Origin: Parasponia andersonii
Lineage: Eukaryota; Streptophyta; Magnoliopsida; Rosales; Cannabaceae
Assembly (NCBI GenBank): GCA_002914805.1
Contig: JXTB01000322.1
Span: 209,011 to 273,010 of the forward strand
Direction of reading: 5' to 3'
DNA length: 64,000 nt
Within the stretch, counting starts at the first letter, position 1, and each line of letters starts with the position of its first letter. The notes under the pieces were generated by a model, which saw nothing but the letters and a program-made list of their open reading frames with translations, made no database searches and had not been told where the DNA came from. Positions 59,062-64,000 of the stretch are shown here, in pieces. The translations under genes and the position numbers were made by a program.

Positions 59062-61129
59062 GCAAGTTCTTGCATAAAACTGTTTGTTTTATGTTTTAGG
59101 ATAATTCTGAAAGCACCTTTTTATTTTAGCTAAATACCAACTTTAACCCTCTTTTCTCGTATAACTAAAAATATCTCCTCTATTTTTCAGAACAAAGAGT
59201 GAGAGAGGGGAAAAAAAAAAAAAAAAAAGTAAACCCTCCTTCCTCTTTTGGTCAAGTTTTTGACAATTTTTGTTTCCCTCCTAAGAAAGTAATGCATATG
59301 TATTCAAACACCGATCTTTTTATTTTTAATTATTTAAAAAAAATCTTCAAATTTAGTGCTAAAAAAACATTGTCGACATTTTTCTATAATATGAAAAAAA
59401 AAATGTGATTTTACTTTTCTGAAAGGGCTTATAGAAATATGACCAAAATTTGAGGACAATTTAAGTAAATATCTCTTTATCAAATGTTATACCAAAATGT
59501 CCGATAAATATGTTTATATACTAAATGTAAAATTTTATATACTAAATATAAAAAAATATTTACCCAATATATTTCAGTATAATAATTAAAATTAGTAAAT
59601 AAATATATTTTTCAAGTGTAAAAATATATATACCTGAATATTTAGATATAAAATTTAAAAAATAAACATCTACTTAATCAAATTTAAAATATTAGTTATC
59701 CATCTAAATTTCTCTTTCTTAAAAAGAAATTAGATAATATATGAGTGTTTGGTAATAGGTTTTCGAAACATGTATAAGGATATTTAGATATTCCGTCCCG
59801 TTATTTTAATACAGAAAGAGTCAAAATATAATTCTCCATGCTTGCTTGATCTTGGTAACTCGGGTTCCATTAAATTCTAATGAGAAATATTTAGTCATTG
59901 TAACTGACACAGTTACTCATTTCTTTTCTTTCTGTGATTTTTATACACGACTTTCGACGATGGCATGGTAAAGGAGGCCGTAGCAAATTTGACATGATGA
60001 GTGTCAACGTAGCAGATTTGCCTGTGCTTCCACGTGTGCTCCCATATTTGAAACTACTGTTAGAAATATGGAGGAAGACATGTGATGTTCAAGATGGGCC
60101 CTGACAATATAACTGATCACAAAATAGAATTATTATCATTATTGATTGGAGGATTGGAAAGAAAAAAATTAGTAATGTATTTTTCCTCAGCTTTGTGTAT
60201 TCTGCGTGCAACACCACGAAAAATAATAGACTGAAATTTGATTTTATATAGTATCTTTTCAAAAGTGTTAATAGCACAAAAATACTATAACGTTTAAATT
60301 TTCTGTTAAAACTATTATCTTCAACTTTTACAAATTAATATTTTTAAATGTGGAATTTCTGCAAATTTATGCGCGCTCTTAACTAATTAAGTGAATTAGG
60401 CACTAAAAAGACCAAATTGATTAGAAAAATTCAAGAATTTGATTTGTATTTTGCTATTGTTTTTATTCAGTTTTCATTAAGGGGGGGGAAAAAAAAAAGT
60501 TCCCAAACCTAGATCATGAAATCTGATCAAGCTCACCCCCACACCTAACTTCTTACACTCCTAATTTAATCAAACCCTTCTTCTATTCTCCTCCTTTGTA
60601 GCAAACCTAGTCTAAACCACCAATCCAATTCAAATCCTAAGGAAAAAAAAACGTGTGCAGATCGTGAAATCGTATCAAAGCTCGCCAGCGGCTTCATCAT
60701 GCTTGCCAGTGACAGTGGTTGTGTTCGTGTGTGGCCGGTGGTGGGAGGCGCAGTCAGGTCAAGCTAGTACCTATGGGATTAGTCGCCAATTGCCCATTTA
60801 TTAGCTAAAAAATCATTATAACTCATTTTAATAAAAATGTCACATGCATACCCGCTTTAAAGTTGATCTACCTAAACTAACCCCAAAAAATCAGGATTAC
60901 TTCTTGTCATTTCATCGTTTCTCTCTCGCGCTCTCATTTTCCGTACAACTGTAAAAGCTTCGAGTGGGTGTCAAAAGAGATAAGAACGGAATTGTGTCCG
61001 GAGAGAGGAGACAGTTGTTAGAGAAGCTCGAAATATGCATCAAAGTCATTGCTAGATAAAAAAAAAATCAACCATTGCTAGAGAACTTTATACTAACAAT
61101 TGCCGGAGTTTTTTTACATCTAAAGAGAT
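59062..61129. other. Intergenic, no gene seen
   Basis: AT-rich, with A runs (59209-59228) and a G/A run (60481-60498). No further tRNase Z exons, RNA genes or clear element ends were recognised. Confidence 0.55.
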
Positions 61130-61560
61130 TGTAACTACTAGTTTACATTTAAAATTATTTACTACGAACAAAAAGTAAACCATTGATTTATGTTTAAAAT
61201 TATTTGCCATAAACATAGAAGTAAACAACTGGTTTACTTTTAGACTTGTTTACAAGAATTATACCAAAACAACAATTGAAACCATAGGTTTAGGTTTAGA
61301 GTTGTTTATTAAATTTAAATCGAATAGAACGATTAAAACCATTAGTTTACGTTTAGAAAGTTTTTACAAAAATCAAACGCCACAACAGGAAAATGAAATA
61401 AATGGTTTAAATTTAGAGTTATTTAGGAAAGTAAAACTAAACAATTGAAACCATTAGTATACGTTTAGAAATTGTTAACACAAAATAAATCAAACACAAT
61501 AAGAAGAGCAAACCACTGGTTTACATTTTAACTTTTTTGAAAAAAGAAATCAATAAAACT
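61130..61560. repeat. Degenerate tandem repeat, unit about 60-80 bp
   Basis: A phrase like AAACCATTAGTTTACGTTTAGA followed by TTGTTTACAAAA and an A-rich spacer with AAAC or CAATTG recurs six or more times with much drift (near 61140, 61185, 61230, 61290, 61345, 61400, 61455 and 61515). It is non-coding. Confidence 0.65.
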
Positions 61561-61899
61561 TAATATTGTAACATCAGTGATTTATATTCGACTTAAAAAC
61601 AAGAACAGTGTGCTACATTTATTATTATTTATGAAAAAAATTTAAATCACTGATTCGGTTTTCTCTTCTAGCTTATGTGATGAAGTTTTGTGTTCGTCTT
61701 TAAGCTCCTCATCGATTTTTTTTTTTGGGTTGAAAAATTTCCCCATAATTTTTTAAGAACTCATCAAAAGATGGCGAACAAGGTACTGCCTCATTCTTTG
61801 TGTTGGATCTCATAGATGGTCGTTGCCGTTGACAAAGCTCTTGGATATAGCATATGACTTTGTGAAATCCGATAAAAACTGTAAGGACGAATTAGTCTT
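61561..61899. other. Intergenic, nothing recognised
   Basis: No gene or element was recognised here. Confidence 0.4.
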
Positions 61900-64000
61900 T
61901 TGACCCAAAAAAGAAAGATAATTAGGACGGATTTGGGTCTAGGATCATTTGGGCAAAAATGTAAGAAAAGTTTGAAAATTAGGGTCAAAATGTAATTATT
62001 CAATGGTGTTTTTGAGAAAATTTTCAGAAAACTAGGTCCAAGTGCAAATAAGCAAAATATTGCCCAATTAACCAGAAGTTGATACGTGGTACTACAGTTA
62101 CGGAAATTGCGCATAAATCCCTGCATTTTCTCTTTCTTTTTCGATTTAGTCTCTGGAGCAAAACCCAAAACCCGAAATCCAGTGAAGCTCTATTGAGCCA
62201 CTTCCGGCCGTTGTTGCCCCATATCACTGACCGGTGTCGACAGTTACTACTGGATGAAACTTCTGCCACCAAAACCAGCCCCGTTGGAGCCACCGATCGC
62301 TAGAAAAATGTAAAAAACGCAGCGGTTGGTTTTGCTCGCTGGAGCTGATTCCGACCACCGTTCGCCGCGAAACTGGTCGCTGTAAACTCGTCTCCTCACG
62401 AGCAATCTGGTGGTAGGTACCTCATGTCTCAATTTCTCTACGTTTAATTTAAATTTCGTTGGATAGTTTTATGTGTAATTGGTTTTGAAATTGACTTTTC
62501 GATCAGACCGATAAATTTTAAAATTAATATCATTTATGGAATCTATGTTGAAAATGGTGAAAAATGAAATATATATTGACTATGTTCTGAAATGGGCCCA
62601 AAAACGAAATCGGACGGCTCAGATTTGCCTCGATTTGCGTGTCGTGGGGGCCCGTACCCAAATTTGGCAAATTATATGTCTAACCTAGGGTTTTTGGGTA
62701 CTCTGAATTCAGTGGTGAAGACTGTTTCATGATTTGAAGCTCTATTTGAAAATCAAGTTTTCAAACCAAGGAATCAAAGTTTCGAAAACGACATCCGCTC
62801 TTCCAAACGACACTCAAACAACGTCAAACTTTCTCCATAGCCTTGTAATGCTAGTTGGACGCTCGATTGAGGTAGGGATTCGATTACTTGATTCTAAAAT
62901 TATTTTAATTTATGAATTTTATATCTTTTCAATAAATATAGAATTTCATGAAATAATCTATAAAAAATTGTGTTTATGTCTATTTATGACCTAATTTAAG
63001 ATATAAACTGCCAGGAAGACACGTCACACTGGTTGACGTATCATATATACTGTTTTGGATTGTTTTTTGTAGGAAATTAGATTTTTGGGTTTGATAGAAA
63101 ATAGTTGTTGTAATGCCGAAATTTTTAAAAATCCAAAATGGTTTGAGAACTCAGTTTTGAGGACTGGAAGTAATTTGATTAAAGAATACTGCGTGGTTAT
63201 TTTGAGATTTTGTGGAAATATGGTATATCATTATCCTATCATTCATATAAAAATTGCATATATTCACACATTTATGATGCCCTACATTGGATGATCGGAC
63301 TTACGATGTCTCACATAGGGTGATCAGACTTACGATGCCCCACATCGAGTGATCGGACTTACGGTACCTTTTTAGGTGGCTCGGACTTAGGAGTGATCCA
63401 TTAGGACACTTCGGACATCATGATTACATACATGATTATATGTTAGCTTGAATGGATATGTACTGGTTTTGGTGGATATTACAATGGTTTGAAATGTTTG
63501 AACCATTGGACTATGATTTCTATTTGAGTTTTGTGAATTGTTTTGAATAGAATACTAACCATGCAAGACTTTCAACATGAGTATATTTTATATATATGTA
63601 AGAACTTGTAATCAATTCTCTACTACCCCTTCCTTCCCCTCAGGACCTTCAACATAAGTATATTTTATATATGTAAAACCTTGTAATCGATTCTCTACTA
63701 CCCCTTCCTTCCCCTCAGGTGACACTCAGTATAATTTGGATCAGAAGAGCTAGATCGAGGTATTTGTAGAATAACTAGTTTATTTATATTTTGATAAATT
63801 TCTACGAGACTTGTGAAATATTTAAATTTGAGTAAGAATTTGGATTTCATTAAACTTTATAAATTAGAATATGAAATCTGAACTTAGCTTGTATTACTTA
63901 TATCTGTGTTTGAGTGTGAGATGATTTGTAATGTATGACTATTAAACAATTGTTTTAATTACGATCTATGTTTAATAAGTGACGCATAACTATGGGATTT
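61900..64000 (-). mobile_element. LTR of the 2.2-kb family L1, copy 3 (reverse, cut by the window end)
   Basis: Read on the plus strand, it follows the reverse complement of the 39.8-42.0 kb LTR: CACTGACCGGTGTCGAC (near 62224) against CACCGACTGGTGTCGAC, TTATATGTCTAACCTAG (62673) against the same text, GAGGTAGGGATTCGATTAC (62869) against GAGGTAGGGATTCAATTAC, and TCCCCTCAGGTG (near 63711). It is more diverged than copies 1 and 2. By spacing, the start is near 61.9 kb and the far end lies just outside the window. Whether it is solo cannot be told. Confidence 0.55.
63276..63362. repeat. 29-bp tandem repeat, three units
   Basis: Three consecutive 29-bp units (63276-63304, 63305-63333, 63334-63362) each begin GATG and end GACTTAC. 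A fourth, degenerate unit may follow (GGTGGCTCGGACTTAG). Confidence 0.9.

Noticed and set aside
61791-62303. Frames of 74-125 codons on both strands near 62 kb
   Set aside because: They fall in or at the edge of the third LTR copy and resemble no protein I know.
63276-63362. CRISPR-like array
   Set aside because: The three units are direct neighbours with no spacers, and the DNA is plant.

Overview
This is plant nuclear DNA, almost certainly from a eudicot. It is AT-rich and has GT-AG introns, microsatellites, Ty1/copia and other LTR elements, LINEs, tRNA-derived SINEs and MITEs. The gene at the left matches Arabidopsis SEC6 exon by exon, as I remember that protein. Two assembly gaps (runs of N) lie at 31679-31714 and 47282-47522.

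Region 1 (about 1.2-27.1 kb, + strand) is one large gene: the exocyst subunit SEC6, with 25 coding exons, 24 introns and 756 codons plus stop, intact in the reading I made. Its introns have collected transposons: LINE pieces in introns 7, 11 and 19, MITEs in introns 1 and 17, a SINE in intron 20, and a complete-length but decayed Ty1/copia element (opposite strand) in the 8.6-kb intron 19. A MITE with 9-bp target duplications sits about 260 bp upstream of the start codon.

Region 2 (27-54 kb) is mostly transposon debris. It holds a Tourist-like MITE with a pyrimidine-rich core, MITEs with Mutator-style 9-bp duplications, SINEs, two solo LTRs of one 2.2-kb family, a 0.76-kb solo LTR nested inside a SINE, two decayed copia elements and other LTR pieces. 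At 30.7-31.2 kb (- strand) is a small two-exon gene that I read as a PROPEP, the precursor of a plant elicitor peptide (Pep). It encodes 80 aa and ends in a single Pep-like motif.

Region 3 (54-64 kb) holds a second two-exon PROPEP-like gene at 54.46-55.02 kb (- strand, 120 aa). Its first exon resembles that of the 31-kb gene and its intron is at the same phase-0 position. Its second exon carries three tandem Pep-like units on a 63-bp repeat. To the right are a long-TIR MITE, a SINE with a 15-bp target duplication, a broken tRNase Z exon, a degenerate satellite-like block and a third copy of the 2.2-kb LTR, cut by the window end.

The main finding is the pair of PROPEP-like genes, especially the three-Pep precursor. 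Such precursors feed danger signalling through PEPR receptor kinases, and both genes have W-box cores (TTGAC) upstream, as expected of wound- or defence-induced genes. Nothing in the sequence links them functionally to SEC6.
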